A DNA stretch of 64,000 bases from Lepus europaeus (lineage: Eukaryota; Chordata; Mammalia; Lagomorpha; Leporidae): positions 64,409,097 to 64,473,096 of the forward strand of contig NC_084836.1 of assembly GCF_033115175.1 (NCBI RefSeq), in the 5' to 3' direction. The position numbers and the translations under genes are program-made. Below the pieces are notes generated by a model. It had not been told where the DNA came from. It did not search any database and saw only the letters and a program-made list of their open reading frames with translations. Position 1 is the stretch's first letter. Each line of letters starts with the position of its first letter. Below are positions 22,501 to 32,960 of this stretch, piece after piece.

Positions 22501-25049
22501 CTCAGTGTACTCACCTGGTACCTGGTCATTGTTGCTTCCCTTGTTATAGTCCAATACTATAAGATTACAGCAAATTCACTCTTTCTTCCATCAGAGTGTG
22601 AGAGCAAGGCTCATACCTGATTCACCTGTAGATCCCCAGGATCCATTCATTTATTTATCCCAATTAACTGCATTTACTTCTTGTAAAGTTTTATTTCTTG
22701 GGGCTTCTGGCACAGAAGTTAGGCAGCTAGTTACAACACCAGCATTCCATATGGGTGCTGGTTCCAGTCCTGGCTCCTCCATTTCTGATCCAGCTCCCTG
22801 CTAACGCACCTCAGAAAGCAGCAGAAGATGGTCCAAGTGCTTGGGCCCCGCCACCCATGAGGGAGACCCAGAAAAAGCTCTTGGCTTCAGCCTGGCCCAG
22901 CCTTGGCTGTGTGACCCCTGTGGAGTGAACCAGCTAATGGAAAATCTCTGTGTCTCCTTTTCTCTGTGTGTAACTCTACCTTTCTAAATAAGAAATAAAT
23001 ATTTTTTAAAAAAAGCTTATCTATTTTTATTTGAAAGGCAGATGGAGACACAGAGAGAGACTGAGATGCCCTCAACAGCCGGGGCTGACAGGCCAAAGCC
23101 AGGAGCCTGGAACTCAATTCAACTCTCCCACATGGGTGACAATCATTTGAGCAATCCCCTGCTTCCTCCCAGGGTATCCATCGGCAGGAAGCTGGCAAGA
23201 CTCAAATCCAGGCCCTCTAATGTGGGATGCAGGCATTCCAAGCAGTATCTTATCCCCTTGTCTCCCTCCCCACTTTTTAAGATTTTATTTATGTGAGAAG
23301 GTAGACTTACAGAGAGGGAGAGACCGTCAGAATGGTCTTCCATCCACTGGTTCACTCCCCAAATGGCCACAATGGCCAGAGCAGGGCTGATCTGAAGCCA
23401 GGAACCAGGAGCTTCTTCTGGATCTCCCATGTGGGTGCAGGGGCCTAAGCACTTGGGCCATCTTCTACTGCTTTCCCAGGCCATAGCAGAGAGCTGGATT
23501 GGAAGGGGAGCAGTTGGGACACAAACCAGCACCCATATGGGATGCTGCCACCACAGGCAGAGGTTTAGCCTATGCCACACCACCAGCCCTCCAATCAGTA
23601 TCTTACCCCTTAATGTAGCAGGCGCCATGCTAGACATTGGGCCTGTTTTGGATAAACAGCAACATTCACAACCCTTGTGCACCTTCATTAAGGAGGGTCA
23701 CATTTATTCAGTGAAAAAATAACAACATGTGCTGCAGTCAAGGTTGCTCCTTTCCCTTCGCTGTCATTTTCAACTGCTTTGCCCCTACAGGAAACCTTCT
23801 GGCGAATTCCAGCTAAGCTGAGCCCCACCCAGCTCCGGAGAGCAGCAGCTTCTTTGAGTCAGCTAGAGGAGGGGGGAGAGAAGCTGCAACCAGAGCAAGA
23901 CTCTGAGGTCCCTGGGGAGCAAGGCCCCAGTGAGGAGCACCGAGCCGAAGCCCTGCAGGCCCTCGTATTAGCTCGTAAGAAGAAAGCAAGCCTGGCAACT
24001 CCAGAGGGTAAGTGTGACCGCTTGTCTGTCACTCCTCACTGTGTGCCTGCCTATCAGTGCTGAGGCAGAGAGGTACTTCAGGCATAGGAGGGCCCCCGTG
24101 TACCAGTCAGACTTTTCCTTTTAAAATTTCTACACCTTATTCTTTGAGAAGCAGAGAAACCGAGGAAGAGAGCTCTCATCTACTGATTCACTCTCCAAAT
24201 GCCCACAGCTGCTGAGGCGGGGCGGGGGCAGAAGCCAGGAGCAGAGAATGGAATGCAGGTCTCCCACGTAGGTGACAGGGGCCTTCTCAGGTCTGCACTG
24301 GCAGGAAACCAGAGTCCGAGCTGGAGCCCAGAGTCAAACCCAGGCACTCTGATGGGGGAGGGAAGTGTCTTAATTAAGCCACTAGGCTAAAAGCCCGCCT
24401 CCCAGCCTTTTGTTAAATGAAATACCATAGGCAGCCTAACTTTGTAGAGAAAAGAGAATTTTGGCTCATGATTCTGGGGGTTCAAGTTCAAACACTATGC
24501 TGCAGGCTCTGGTAAGGTCCCCCCGGAACTGTAGTGCACGTGGCAGGTGAGCATGTTTATTTCTGTCCCTCTCCTTATAAGGCCACCAAGATTCACTCAA
24601 TCATGCAGCTCCACCCCAGCAACTTAATCTAATCACCCCCAAAGACCTCACCTCAACATCACAGGTTAAATTCACACCCTTTTCAAACCATTAGCATAAG
24701 GCTTTGAGGACTGCCCTCCACATTGGTTTAGGGGGATGAGTCCTATCTGCACCCTGGCAGCCCGGGCCCCTGACTTTGTGCCTCTTGTGTCACTTCAGAG
24801 GAGGGGACGGCTGATGAGCAGGAGCAGCTGACAGTAGCACCCAAGAAGCGACAGCTTCTGGACAGCGACGAGGAACAGGAGGAGGGTAAGGATGGGAGCT
24901 GAGACCCTTGCTGCCACCCTCCTTACCTTTAAACAAATTTAGATATTCTGTCTTTCACCCCTGTCGTTCCCACAGCACCAGAACTGGGAGCCCCGAGAAC
25001 CCAGAAGAAGAAACGGTTCCAGATTGAGGACGAAGACGAGAGCGACTGA
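5160..25049 (+). CDS. TIMELESS: TIMELESS (timeless circadian regulator / fork protection complex), 28 coding exons, complete
   Basis: Known role: TIMELESS pairs with TIPIN in the nuclear replication-fork protection complex, holds polymerase and CMG helicase together, supports ATR-CHK1 signalling and binds PARP1. Seen: exons 5160-5256, 5718-5871, 5992-6106, 6190-6252, 6464-6565, 6742-6897, 7125-7258, 7447-7534, 7825-8001, 8353-8570, 8748-8851, 8951-9120, 14455-14589, 14690-14844, 18107-18204, 18292-18418, 18512-18713, 18990-19135, 19998-20083, 20174-20291, 20376-20458, 20643-20785, 20946-21123, 21204-21272, 21369-21487, 23791-24007, 24799-24885, 24976-25049. They sum to 3,615 nt, giving 1,204 residues against about 1,208 in human, with phases matching at every junction. 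The start [20 protein letters not shown] is the conserved N-terminus. No disabling change is visible. The longest introns (9121-14454, 14845-18106, 21488-23790) are mostly SINEs or a CA-rich satellite. Confidence 0.97.
5300..5572 (+). repeat. CSINE in TIMELESS intron between coding exons 1 and 2
   Basis: An older diverged copy: GGCAGTGGTTAAGATGCTGCC to CTTTCAAATAAAATG. Confidence 0.75.
9441..9600. repeat. Palindromic interspersed element in TIMELESS intron 12
   Basis: The 19-nt arms GTTTATTTTGGTACAAAAA (9483-9501) and its exact reverse complement (9567-9585) flank a 65-nt centre, preceded by GTACTTCAAAAAAACTTCC. Palindromic elements of this style are known in several mammalian genomes, but I cannot name the family. 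Confidence 0.55.
9624..9955 (-). repeat. CSINE
   Basis: Reverse copy in the long TIMELESS intron. It is abutted directly on its right by another. Confidence 0.85.
9957..10595 (-). repeat. CSINE split by nested forward CSINE
   Basis: The outer copy's tail complement AAAGATTTATTCATTT is duplicated at 9976-9991 and 10326-10341 around a younger forward copy at 9992-10325. Confidence 0.85.
9992..10325 (+). repeat. Nested young CSINE
   Basis: Starts GGGCCAGTGCCATGGCTCAC and ends in a long poly(A) at 10307-10328. Bounded by the 16-nt target duplication named for the outer copy. Confidence 0.85.
10617..11325 (-). repeat. CSINE split by nested forward CSINE
   Basis: Insertion inside the GGAAGTGGAGCAGCT motif, which is repeated at 10849-10863 and 11226-11240. 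Confidence 0.85.
10864..11225 (+). repeat. Nested young CSINE
   Basis: GC-rich start CGGCCGGCGCCGTGGCTCAA and B-box-like GGTTCTAGTCCCGG. The tail is AATAAA followed by pure A. Confidence 0.9.
11362..11685 (-). repeat. CSINE
   Basis: Reverse copy ending with the complement of the 5' end at GCGGTGCCGGCCC. Confidence 0.85.
11690..12335 (-). repeat. Old CSINE-type element split by a forward CSINE (11717-12055)
   Basis: GTGTTTATTT occurs at both edges of the inner copy. The old element's diverged body runs 12060-12335. Confidence 0.75.
12350..12678 (-). repeat. CSINE
   Basis: Reverse copy; GATAGGCAGAGTGGACAG to GCAGTGCCGGCC. Confidence 0.85.
13080..13275 (+). repeat. MIR-type ancient SINE fragment
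   Basis: GGCAATTTGTCCAAGGTCG through CTGATCCAGATCTGCTGGTC and CAAAGCCCATGCTCCTGACC follow the layout of the MIR core and tail. Much more diverged than the CSINEs. Confidence 0.55.
13603..14321. repeat. Two CSINEs: reverse 13603-13905 and young forward 13988-14321
   Basis: The forward copy ends in an 18-nt poly(A) and lies 133 nt before coding exon 13 of TIMELESS. The reverse one is older, with a degenerate tRNA-like half. Confidence 0.8.
14455..14589 (+). other. TIMELESS: TIMELESS coding exon 13 with lysine/arginine run
   Basis: Residues 527-571 open with [18 protein letters not shown], a dense basic run that fits a nuclear localisation signal. It follows the longest intron of the gene (9121-14454), which is almost entirely stacked SINEs. 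Confidence 0.85.
14918..16960. repeat. Stack of at least five nested CSINEs in TIMELESS intron 14
   Basis: Forward 14918-15245. Then an outer forward copy (about 15283 on) is broken by a reverse copy (about 15345-15660) and by another reverse copy (about 15670-16378). The latter is itself interrupted at about 15874-16238 by a young reverse copy with a 32-nt poly(T). The motif TATTCCTCAGCTTTT recurs at both edges of the reverse insertion. The outer forward copy resumes at 16379 and is broken again by a reverse copy at about 16620-16930. Boundaries are approximate. Confidence 0.75.
17015..17878. repeat. Reverse CSINE (17015-17310), old LINE-like stretch, forward CSINE (17572-17878)
   Basis: The AT-rich middle (17311-17571), with its continuation at about 17880-17980, resembles the antisense 3' region of an old LINE that the forward SINE split. 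The LINE call is by style only. Confidence 0.6.
18292..18418 (+). other. TIMELESS: TIMELESS coding exon 16 with polyglutamate tract
   Basis: A (GAG/GAA)n run at about 18318-18362 encodes an almost pure glutamate stretch near residues 660-680, followed by [19 protein letters not shown]. The human protein has a similar acidic run, so the tract is ancestral. The repeat is nearly pure GAG, so its length may vary between individuals. Confidence 0.9.
19254..19670 (+). repeat. CSINE followed by MIR-like fragment
   Basis: CSINE 19254-19575 in TIMELESS intron 18. 19587-19670 (GGCCCAGATGGTAAAATGC to CTAGAGCCCACGTGCG) looks like a MIR piece. Confidence 0.65.
21947..22470. repeat. CA-rich minisatellite in TIMELESS intron 25
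   Basis: About fourteen irregular units of roughly 30-42 nt, each built on ACACATCC(A/C)(C/T)ACACACA followed by AAGAT(A/G)ATGT. A compound array: a (CA)n microsatellite with a regularly spaced GAT(A/G)AT punctuation. It keeps long open frames on the - strand only because no unit contains a stop in that frame. Confidence 0.9.
22697..23592. repeat. Three CSINEs: forward 22697-23008, reverse 23012-23260, reverse 23276-23592
   Basis: The second is an old, short copy lacking a clear GA tract. The third has the usual CCACTGGTTCACTCCCCAAA segment. They fill the intron between the minisatellite and coding exon 26. Confidence 0.75.
24112..24404 (-). repeat. Old CSINE
   Basis: Diverged reverse copy. 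AGCAGAGAAACCGAGGAAGAG replaces the usual GA tract. Confidence 0.65.
24407..24715. repeat. Ancient dispersed repeat in TIMELESS intron 26
   Basis: Segments such as TTTTGGCTCATGATTCTGGG, CCTTATAAGGCC and AACTTAATCTAATCACCCCC resemble a mammal-wide medium-reiteration repeat. Family not identified. Confidence 0.4.
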
Positions 25050-25604
25050 AGACCCAGAAGCCTGGGGCCGAGATAGACCTGACTGCAGATGGCACGTCCG
25101 AGTCAGGCCGGGGCCCCGGATTTCCCCTTCCTGGGCACAAGCAGTAGAGTCCTGGGCTTCGCCGTGGGCTTAGGATCCCGGGTTTTTAGGCAACAGTGTT
25201 GGACTCCTCTGCAGTCCGTCCCGCCTCTGCCAGTTTCATTGATGAGCCCGGCAGCCCTCTGGAGACCTAATCTTCTCTTCTAGGAACCATTTCTTCTGGC
25301 TGCCAGAGCCCCTTAGCAAATGAGAGAAGTGAGTGAATTGCAGAAGCTTCCCTGGACCCGCTCGTTGTTCTGTTCCTCTAGACTTTGTGCCGGAGCTCGG
25401 TCCCAGCCCCGGATGGAGAGCTACACAACGCAGTGGGTGGGGGTGCTGCACCACTAGAAGCACTAGATGCCTCTGTCCTCGTTTTCCTTTTTCCTGTGAT
25501 CACCCCCTACGTACCAGCTTGAGCCCAATTCCTGCTGCTGAAGTCGGGTTGGGATGCTGTCATTCTCCAGATGATGAATGTGTGTTGTTTATGCTTGGTA
25601 TTGA

Positions 25605-25625
25605 ATTAAACATGAACAATTAAAG
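25605..25625 (+). terminator. TIMELESS: TIMELESS poly(A) signals
   Basis: ATTAAA at 25605-25610 and a second AATTAAAG at 25619-25625 end a roughly 570-nt 3' UTR that is free of SINEs. Variant ATTAAA signals are common in mammals. Confidence 0.6.
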
Positions 25626-25639
25626 TTGTTGATCTCATT

Positions 25640-26875
25640 CTGAATTGCCAATCTGTCAAGTTCTACAGCTGCATTTTTGGTGCTGCAAGCTAGGGCTCTA
25701 ACCCCACCACAGCACTGGATCCTGAAGTGTACTTTTCTGATATGATATAGGCACCACAACTTTCTGTTGATTAGTGTTAGCATGGTATAGCTTTCTCCAT
25801 CCTTCAAGTGAATCTCTTGTGGGAAGCATGCAGTTGGATTTTTTTTCTTTTATCCAATCTGATAGTCTGCCTTTTAATTTGGGCGTTTAGTCCATTTATA
25901 TTTAATACGATTATTCATATTGTTAGATTTAAATCTGTTATCTTACCATTTATTTTCTATGTGTTCCATGCATTCTTTTTTCCCCTTTCCTCTTCTTTTT
26001 CCTGCTCTTGGTTAAACTGAATATGTTTTATGATTCCATCTTATCTCTGTTGTTGGCTTATTAGCTATAACTCATTGCTTTGGTATTTTGGTTTGTTTTA
26101 GGGTTTAAAGTATACATCTTTAACTTATCGTAAGTACTTACTGTACAGTGTCAGAAACTTAACCGGGGTTTGGTGCTGTGGCACAGTGGGTTAAAGCTCC
26201 AGCCTGCAGCACCAGCAGGTTCAAGTCCTGGCTGCTCCACCTCTGATCTGGCTCCCTGATAACCTGCCTGAGAAAGCAGCAAAGGATGGTCCTTGAACCC
26301 ATGTGGGAGACCCAGAAGAAGCTCCTGGCTTCTGGCTTCAGACCAGCCCAGCCCTGGCCGTTGTGGCCACTTGGGGAGTGAACCAGCAGAGAGAAGACTT
26401 TTCTCTCTCCATCTCTACCTCTCTCTGTAACTCTGTCTTTCAAGTAAATAAAATAATTTTTTTTTAAATGGAAAACTTAACATGTGTACTTCCATTTTCC
26501 CTCTATGCCATGGTGCTATTGCTACACATTTTATCTTTACATGTTAAACCCTACACTACATTGTTTTTTATTTAAATAGTCAATTCTCTCTTAAAAGACA
26601 TATTTACCCACATGATTATAATTTCTTATATTGTTCATTCATATATATCCTATTTCTACTAGAAGTCATTTTTCTTCTACCAAAGGAATTTCACTAACAT
26701 TTCCAGTTGCTGGTGGCGGATTCGTTCAGATTTTTATTTTTATTTTTAGGTAAAGTATTCCATTTTGATCATCTTAAAGTATACAGTTATGTAGCTTTCA
26801 GTACACTCACAGTGTGCGCAGCCATCTCTACTGTCTAATTCCAGAACACTTCCATGGCCCCAGAAGAGAAGCCCT
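25640..26875 (-). mobile_element. Old L1 fragments (antisense) split by a CSINE
   Basis: TTTTATCCAATCTGATAGTC followed by TTTAGTCCATTTATATTTAA is the antisense pattern of L1 ORF2 in many mammals. 26730-26875 (CATCTTAAAGTATACAGTTA to CCAGAACACTTCCATGGCCC) resembles an antisense old L1 3' region. A forward CSINE (26163-26465) interrupts it. No open frame remains. Confidence 0.55.
26163..26465 (+). repeat. CSINE
   Basis: Forward copy inside L1-derived sequence; GGTGCTGTGGCACAGTGGG to CTTTCAAGTAAATAAAA. Confidence 0.8.
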
Positions 26876-29800
26876 GTGTCTGGTGTGGATGTGGCAAAGC
26901 AGTGAAGCCACTGCTTGGGATGCCCACATCCCATATCGAGGGTTCCTGGTTCAGCACCAGCCTCTCAGCTGCTAATCCTACGTCCTGCTGGGGCACCAGG
27001 GAGGCAGCAAATGGCAGCTCAAGTACTTGGGGCCCTGCACTCATGGGAGACCTGGGTTAGATTCTGGCCTCCTGGCCTCAGCCTGGCCCAGTGCCAGCTG
27101 AAGTGAGCATTTGGGGAGCAAGCCAACAGATGGGAGATAATATATCTCCCCTCTTCCCGCCTCGCTTCCTCTCTTTCCTTGCCTCTGCCTTTCAAATAAA
27201 TAAAATTCTACCACCTAGGTCTGTAGATCAAACAAGATTGCTTTAGCTGCGGCAGCTGCTGACCATACAAGAAAAAAACATATACTGCTTGCACTCCCAG
27301 AGTGCCCCCCCCCTTCATTTCTGACCCAGACTTACAATAGCTGACTTGCTAGAGTTCTTCCCTTCAGTCTTTCTTCTCTCTGGTTCATTTCCATTCGGCT
27401 TGAGGGTTTTTTCATAAAACATGGTTCTGGCGCAGGCATTTAGCATGGTGGTTAAGATGCCTCTTGGAGCTCCTGTGTCACACAGCAGAGTGCCTGGGTT
27501 CAAGTCCCAAGTATGCTGCCAATCCCAGTTTCCTGCTGATGCTCACGCTGGCAGGCAGCAGTGAGGGCTCAGATAGCCGGGTTTCTGCCACCCTCACGGG
27601 TGATCCAGATTGAGTTCTGGACTTATGGCTTTGTCTAGGCCTAGACCCGGCTGTTGTCAGCATTTGGAGAGTGAACCAGCAGATAGAAAATCTCTCTCTC
27701 AGTGTGCCTATCTCTATGTCTCTGCCTTTCAAAAAAAGTGGAAGGAAATAAATTATTCTCATTATATAATCGTGCTACTTAAGAGCACTTGATATTTCAC
27801 ACTTCTTCCAGGACAGACCAGAAACAGGCTCTGCCTGAGCTAAGCCAGTCTTTGCAGCCTCCCTGCCATGCCTGACTCTACCCACATTTCACATTGTTGC
27901 CACTCTTGGCTACTTCCGGCAATACAGAGCAGACCTTTCCATGCTACCAAGCTGCTAATTATGCCAGTATCTACTGGAGGACTCTGTCTATCCCTACCCC
28001 ATCCTTCAAGAATCAGCTCGGGGGCCTGGAACTGCTGTGGCTTAGCTGCCACTTGCAGTGCCAGCATACCAGATCAGAGTGGCAGTTAAGAGTGATGGCT
28101 TGGGGCCGGCGCTGTGGTTCACTTGGCTAATCCTCCGCCTGCGGTGCCAGCATCCCATATGGGCGCTGGGTTCTAGTCTCAGTTGCTGCTCTTCTAGTCC
28201 AGCTCTCTGCTGTGGCCCAGGAGGGGGAGGACGGCCCAAGTACTTGGGCCCCTGCACTGGCATGGGAGACCAGGAAGAAGCTCCTGGCTCCTGGCTTCGG
28301 ATCGGCACAGCGCCGGCTGTAGCGGCCATTTGGGGAATGAACCAACAGAAGGAAGACCTTTGTCTCTCACTGTCTAGCTCTACCTGTCAAATAAAAAAAG
28401 TGATGGCTCAAGTAGTTGGGTCCCTGCCACCCATGTGGGAGACCTGGATTGAGTTCTGGGCTCCTGAATTTGGCCCGGCCCAGCCCCAGCTGTTAAGACC
28501 ACTTGGGGAGTGAGGCCGGCGCCGCGGCTCACTAGGCTAATCCTCCGCCTTGTGGCGCCGGCACACCGGGTTCTAGTCCCGGTTGGGGCACCGATCCTGT
28601 CCCAGTTGCCCCTCTTCCAGGCCAGCTCTCTGCTGTGGCCAGGGAGTGCAGTGGAGGATGGCCCAAGTCCTTGGGCCCTGCACCCCATGGGAGACCAGGA
28701 TAAACACCGGGCTCCTGCCATCGGATCAGCACGGTACGCCGGCCACAGCGCGCCTACCGCGGCGGCCATTGGAGGGTGAACCAACGGCAAAAGGAAGACC
28801 TTTCTCTCTGTCTCTCTCTCACTGTCTACTCTGCCTGTCAAAAAACAAACAAACAAACAAACAAACCACTTGGGGAGTGAACTAACAGATGGAAAGATTC
28901 TCTCCCTCTCTCCCTTATCACTGCCTTTCAAATAAAGAAATCTTTTTTTCAAAAAAAAAAAAAAGCTCAGAGGCAGGGGTTTAGTGTTGCAGTTAAGATG
29001 CTGTTAGGCCACACACATCCCATGTTGGAGTGCCTGGCTTCAGCTCCCGACTCCAGCTTCCTGCTACTGCAGACCCTGAGATGCACAGGTGATGGCTCAA
29101 GTAGCTGAGTTCCTGCCGCCCATGTGGGAGACCTGGTTGAGTTCACAGCTTCCAGCTTCAGCCTAGGCCAGCCCCTGCCATTGCAGGCATTTGAAAAATA
29201 AGCCAGCAGATGGGACCTATGTCTCTGTGTCTCCTTGACTCTCAAGTAAAATTTTTAAAAAGACAATGAATCAGCCCAGATGTGGTTTAGTTTTGTGACT
29301 CTGCACTCCAGAGCACAAGTGATCACTTACAGCTGGGCTTTGGTCGTGCCCCTCATAAAGTACAGCGTTTCATTTTGTTCTTTATTCCCTGCCCATAGAC
29401 TCTGAATTCCTTTAAAGCAAAAGTCTTGGGATGTTTATGTTCCAAGGGTACATTCATTAACATGTCCACTTAACACACACACATGCTTCTCAACCTGTGG
29501 TGGGCTGCATCCTGATAAACTGATGGTAAGTTGAAAACATCTCTGTTTAAAACACATTTTCTAGGGGCTGGCACTGTGGTGCAGCAGGTTAAGCCACCAC
29601 CTGCAGTGCCAGCATCCCATAGAGTTGCCTGTTTGAGTCCCAACTGTTCTACTTCCCATCCAGCTCCCTGCTAATGTGCCTGGGAAAGCAGCAGAAGATG
29701 GCCCAAGCCCCTAGACCCCTGCCATTCACATGGGGGACCCAGAAGAAGCTTCTGCTCCTGGCTTTGGCCTGGCCAGCCCCAGTCATTGCAGCCATTTGGG

Positions 29801-29880
29801 GAGTGAACCAGCAGAAGGAAGATTTTTCTGTCTCCCTCTCTCTCTAACTCTTTCAAATAAATAAATTTTTTTTTAAAAAA
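26876..29880 (+). repeat. Run of forward CSINEs downstream of TIMELESS
   Basis: Copies at 26876-27205, 27426-27745, 28103-28400, 28398-28945 (outer), 28970-29262 and 29562-29880, all forward. The outer 28398-28945 copy is split by a young copy at 28514-28864, bounded by the 16-nt duplication ACCACTTGGGGAGTGA. The unique gaps (27210-27420, 27750-28090, 29265-29560) show nothing I can name. Confidence 0.75.
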
Positions 29881-29881
29881 G

Positions 29882-31350
29882 ATACTTTTAAAAATGCTTT
29901 TACTATCCCTAAACATCCTCACTTAACCCGTTTTACCTTACATCAGCCTATGACTTGCAAAATTAGCTAACACAGAGTCTATTTCAAAATAAAGGATTAG
30001 ATATCTTTTGGAGAATATGGTAGGATGCAAACTACAAAAACATCTAAAAAACCCTGGTAACTTGGCACATTGCATAGTACATGTTGTTCATATGGCTGGC
30101 TGGGGGCTGTGTCCACTGCCACTCCCTGACATCACCAGAGAGGACTCCATAGCATATCACTAGCCTGAGAAAAGATGAAAATTTGGAATTCCACATCCAG
30201 TTTCTACAGAATGCATATAGCTTTTTTTTAAATAAAGATTTATTCATTTATTTGAGTTACACAGAGAGAGGAGGGGCAGAGAGAGAGAGAAGTCTTCCAT
30301 CCCATGGTTCACTCCCCAGATGGCTGCAACAGCTGGAGCTGCACTGATCTGAAGCCAGGAGCCAAGAGCTTCTTCCCGGTCTCCCACATGGGTGCAGGGG
30401 CCCAAGGACTTGGGCCATCTTCCACTGCTTTCCCAGGCCATAGCAGAGAGCTGGATTGGAAGAGGAGCAGCCGGGACTCGAACCGGTGCCCATATGGGAT
30501 GCCACCGCTTCAAGCCAGGGTGTTAACCCGCTGCACCACAGCACCGGCCCCACAATGCATATAGCTTTCCTGCCATTGTCATGTCAAACCACTGGAAGTT
30601 GAGAGCCATCTATATGTGTATTCAGGGCCTTCTATGCAGGAGTCACTGTGCTGGACATTGGACACTGATTGGGAGTGACTACCCAAAGGCTGGAGAGACA
30701 TGAATAAAGCTAGAATTAACGCCAACAACCTGCAGATCTAAAGGCTGTTCCTGGGGTGAGTATTTAGATTAATGTAGATTTAATTAGTATTTAGATTAAT
30801 TTAGATTAAAAGATGCTGGCTAGGACACATGAGTCCCATATAAGAATGTCTGGATTTGGGGCCTGTGTTGTGGCACAGCAGGCTAAGCCCCACTTAGAAC
30901 TCTGGCATTCCATTCCATAATGGAGTGCCAGGTTGAGTTCTGGCTGCTCCACTTCCAATCCAGCTTCCTGCTAGAGTACCTGGGAAAGCAGCAAATGATG
31001 GCTGAAGTACTAGGGTTCCTGTCATCCATTTGAGAGACCAGGATGGAATTCTTGGCCCCTGGTTTCACTCTGGCCCAGACCCGGCTATTGCAGCCATTTG
31101 GGGAGTGGCCACCAAAGTAGTTTTTTTTTTTTTTTAATAAAATCAATTAAAAAGAAAAAGAAATAGCCCAAAACCCCATTTGTGACAACTGCTGAGTCTT
31201 GATGGGGAACAGGTAGAAGTTGAGGGCAAGAGCAAAGGTAGGAAGTCTGGGAGCACCTGCCCTCGTCTTCATCCTGCTTTCCCTCCACGTCTAGGTCCTG
31301 GAGACAAACTCACCACTGCTTCCTCTCCCTACCATAGCTGCATATTCGGT
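29882..31350. other. Intergenic stretch with two CSINEs
   Basis: Reverse CSINE 30232-30550 and forward CSINE 30856-31145. The remainder (29882-30230, 30551-30855, 31146-31350) is unique-looking, with no supported exon. Confidence 0.6.
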
Positions 31351-31505
31351 TTCTCTTCTTTGTCATTCCTATAGCACCAGAGTTGGAAATTCTATGCCTC
31401 TCAAAAGCTGGTTTCAAATTGAGGAAGTTGACACCAACTGAAAAACCAGAAGCCTCATGGTAGACAGAGGCCCACTTATAGACGACTGCAAGTCAGACAT
31501 GGGAG
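31350..31505 (+). pseudogene. Decayed copy of the last TIMELESS exon plus start of its 3' UTR
   Basis: Acceptor-like TATAG at 31370-31374 is followed by CACCAGAGTTGG (TIMELESS: CACCAGAACTGG), then GGTTTCAAATTGAGG (GGTTCCAGATTGAGG), an in-register AACTGA stop region and ACCAGAAGCCT, shared with the real exon at 24976-25049 and its 3' UTR. Further on, ATAGACGACTGCA matches ATAGACCTGACTGCA. The exon carries a 3-nt loss and many substitutions. Upstream 31170-31260 may be a more decayed copy of the preceding exon. Cut off by a CSINE at about 31510. Confidence 0.75.
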
Positions 31506-31511
31506 AACCAG

Positions 31512-32225
31512 GGGCAGGCATTTGGTGCAGTGGTTCAGTTGCTGCCTGGGCGTCTGCATCCCATGCCGTATCCGGAGAACTTTTGATTCAAGTCTTGTCT
31601 CCTCCACTGCCAATCCAGCTTCCTGCTCATACACGTCCTAGCGGGCAGCAGTTGTTGGCTCAAGTAGCTGGGCCTCTGTCACCCATGTGAGAGACCTGGA
31701 TTGATTTCTGGGCTCCAAGTCTTAGCCTGGCCCAGCCCTGGCTACTGCAGACATTTAGAGTGAACCAAAAGATGGACGATCTCTCTCTACTTGTCTCTGT
31801 TTCTCTATCTCTCTGCCTTTCAGATGAAATGGAAATAAGTAACAATTTAAATAACATAGATTAAGAAAAGAAATGGGAGAATTAGATAAGATCCAAAACT
31901 TTGAGCCAACATTGTGGCATAGTAGGTTAAGTCACCACCTGCGATGCCAGAATCCTATATGGATGCCAGTTCAAGTCCCAGCTGCTCCATTTCAGATCCA
32001 CTCCCTGCTGGTGCTTCTGGGAAAGCAGTGGAAGATGGTCCAAGTGCTTGGGCCCCTGCACCCATGTGGGAGATCTGGAAGAACCTCTTGGCTCCTGACT
32101 TCGGCCTGGTTCAGCTCTGGCTGTTGTGGCCATCTGGGAAGTGATCCAATGAATGGAAGTGCCATCTCACTATCGTGCGCGCACTCTGTCTTTGCAACTC
32201 TTTTTTTTTTTTGACAGGCAGAGTG

Positions 32226-32265
<40 letters not shown>

Positions 32266-32575
32266 TCTTCCTTTTCCGTTGGTTCACCCCCCAGTGGCCG
32301 CTGCGGCCTGTGCACCGCGCTGATCTGAAGCCAGGAGCCAGGTGCTTCTCCTGGTCTCCCATGCGGGTGCAGGGCCCAAGCACTTGGGCCATCCTCCACT
32401 GCCTTCCCGGGCCACAGCAGAGAGCTGGACAGGAAGAGGAGCAACCGGGACAGAATCTGGTGCCCCGACCGGGAACCTGGGGTGCTGGCGCCACAAGCGG
32501 AGGATTAGCCTAGTGAGCTGCGGTGCTGGCCTGCAACTCTTTCAAATAAATAAATCTTTTAAAAGAAAATAAAAT
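31512..32575 (+). repeat. CSINE 31512-31850, then CSINE 31900-32575 split by a reverse CSINE (about 32204-32531)
   Basis: TGCAACTCTTT is duplicated at 32193-32203 and 32532-32542 around the young reverse copy, which has an unusually long GA tract (32232-32262). Confidence 0.8.
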
Positions 32576-32749
32576 TAATGTCCCTGCCTTTTGCCTCCTT
32601 CTTCCCCTTAGAGGGACTTTTCCTGATCCAAGTTTAGGTCTAGGAAAAATGCTTAGGGTGATTGGGACATGCCCAGGAAAAGCAGGAGCCCCAAAAGAAG
32701 ACAGTTGGCTTGGGTGAAGGTGAGCGGGACAAAGTCTGGGGCCAGCAGA

Positions 32750-32960
32750 GGTGGATAAATATTTGTGAATGTTTGCTGTTTGCAGAGGCATCAGCTGTTT
32801 GGACTGGGGTAAAGAAGCGAGATCTAGAAAGCAGCCATCCAGGCTGAGGAAGCACCGAGAAGAGGCGTGCTGGCAGCATCTCCTGGCTTGATCTTCCCAG
32901 AATCGGTGAGGACCACCCACAGTCTTTAAGGAGGGCGGGAGAGGAGAAGCACGTCCAGGG
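32750..32960 (+). promoter_or_regulatory. APON: Probable APON promoter and non-coding first exon
   Basis: A TATA-like GGATAAATATT at about 32751-32761 lies roughly 30 nt before a likely start site. A splice donor GTAAGTG follows AGG at 32959. The diverged counterpart beside the broken APON copy (about 49350-49605) reads ACAAACATT at this point, so the TATA-like motif is not kept there. The start site is inferred only. Confidence 0.4.

Larger units (their letters stand above)
18512..25049 (+). other. TIMELESS: TIMELESS C-terminal block (coding exons 17-28)
   Basis: Residues 699-1204. Exons 17-18 carry the conserved [17 protein letters not shown]-like and [20 protein letters not shown] blocks. 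Exon 23 is acidic ([22 protein letters not shown]). Exons 24-26 (about residues 1017-1151) correspond to the region mapped in human TIMELESS as binding PARP1. The last exons end in [14 protein letters not shown] and [14 protein letters not shown], the family's conserved basic-acidic tail. Confidence 0.85.

Noticed and set aside
24407-24715. Extra TIMELESS exon in intron 26
   Set aside because: The flanking exons join in phase without it and the sequence looks like an ancient repeat.
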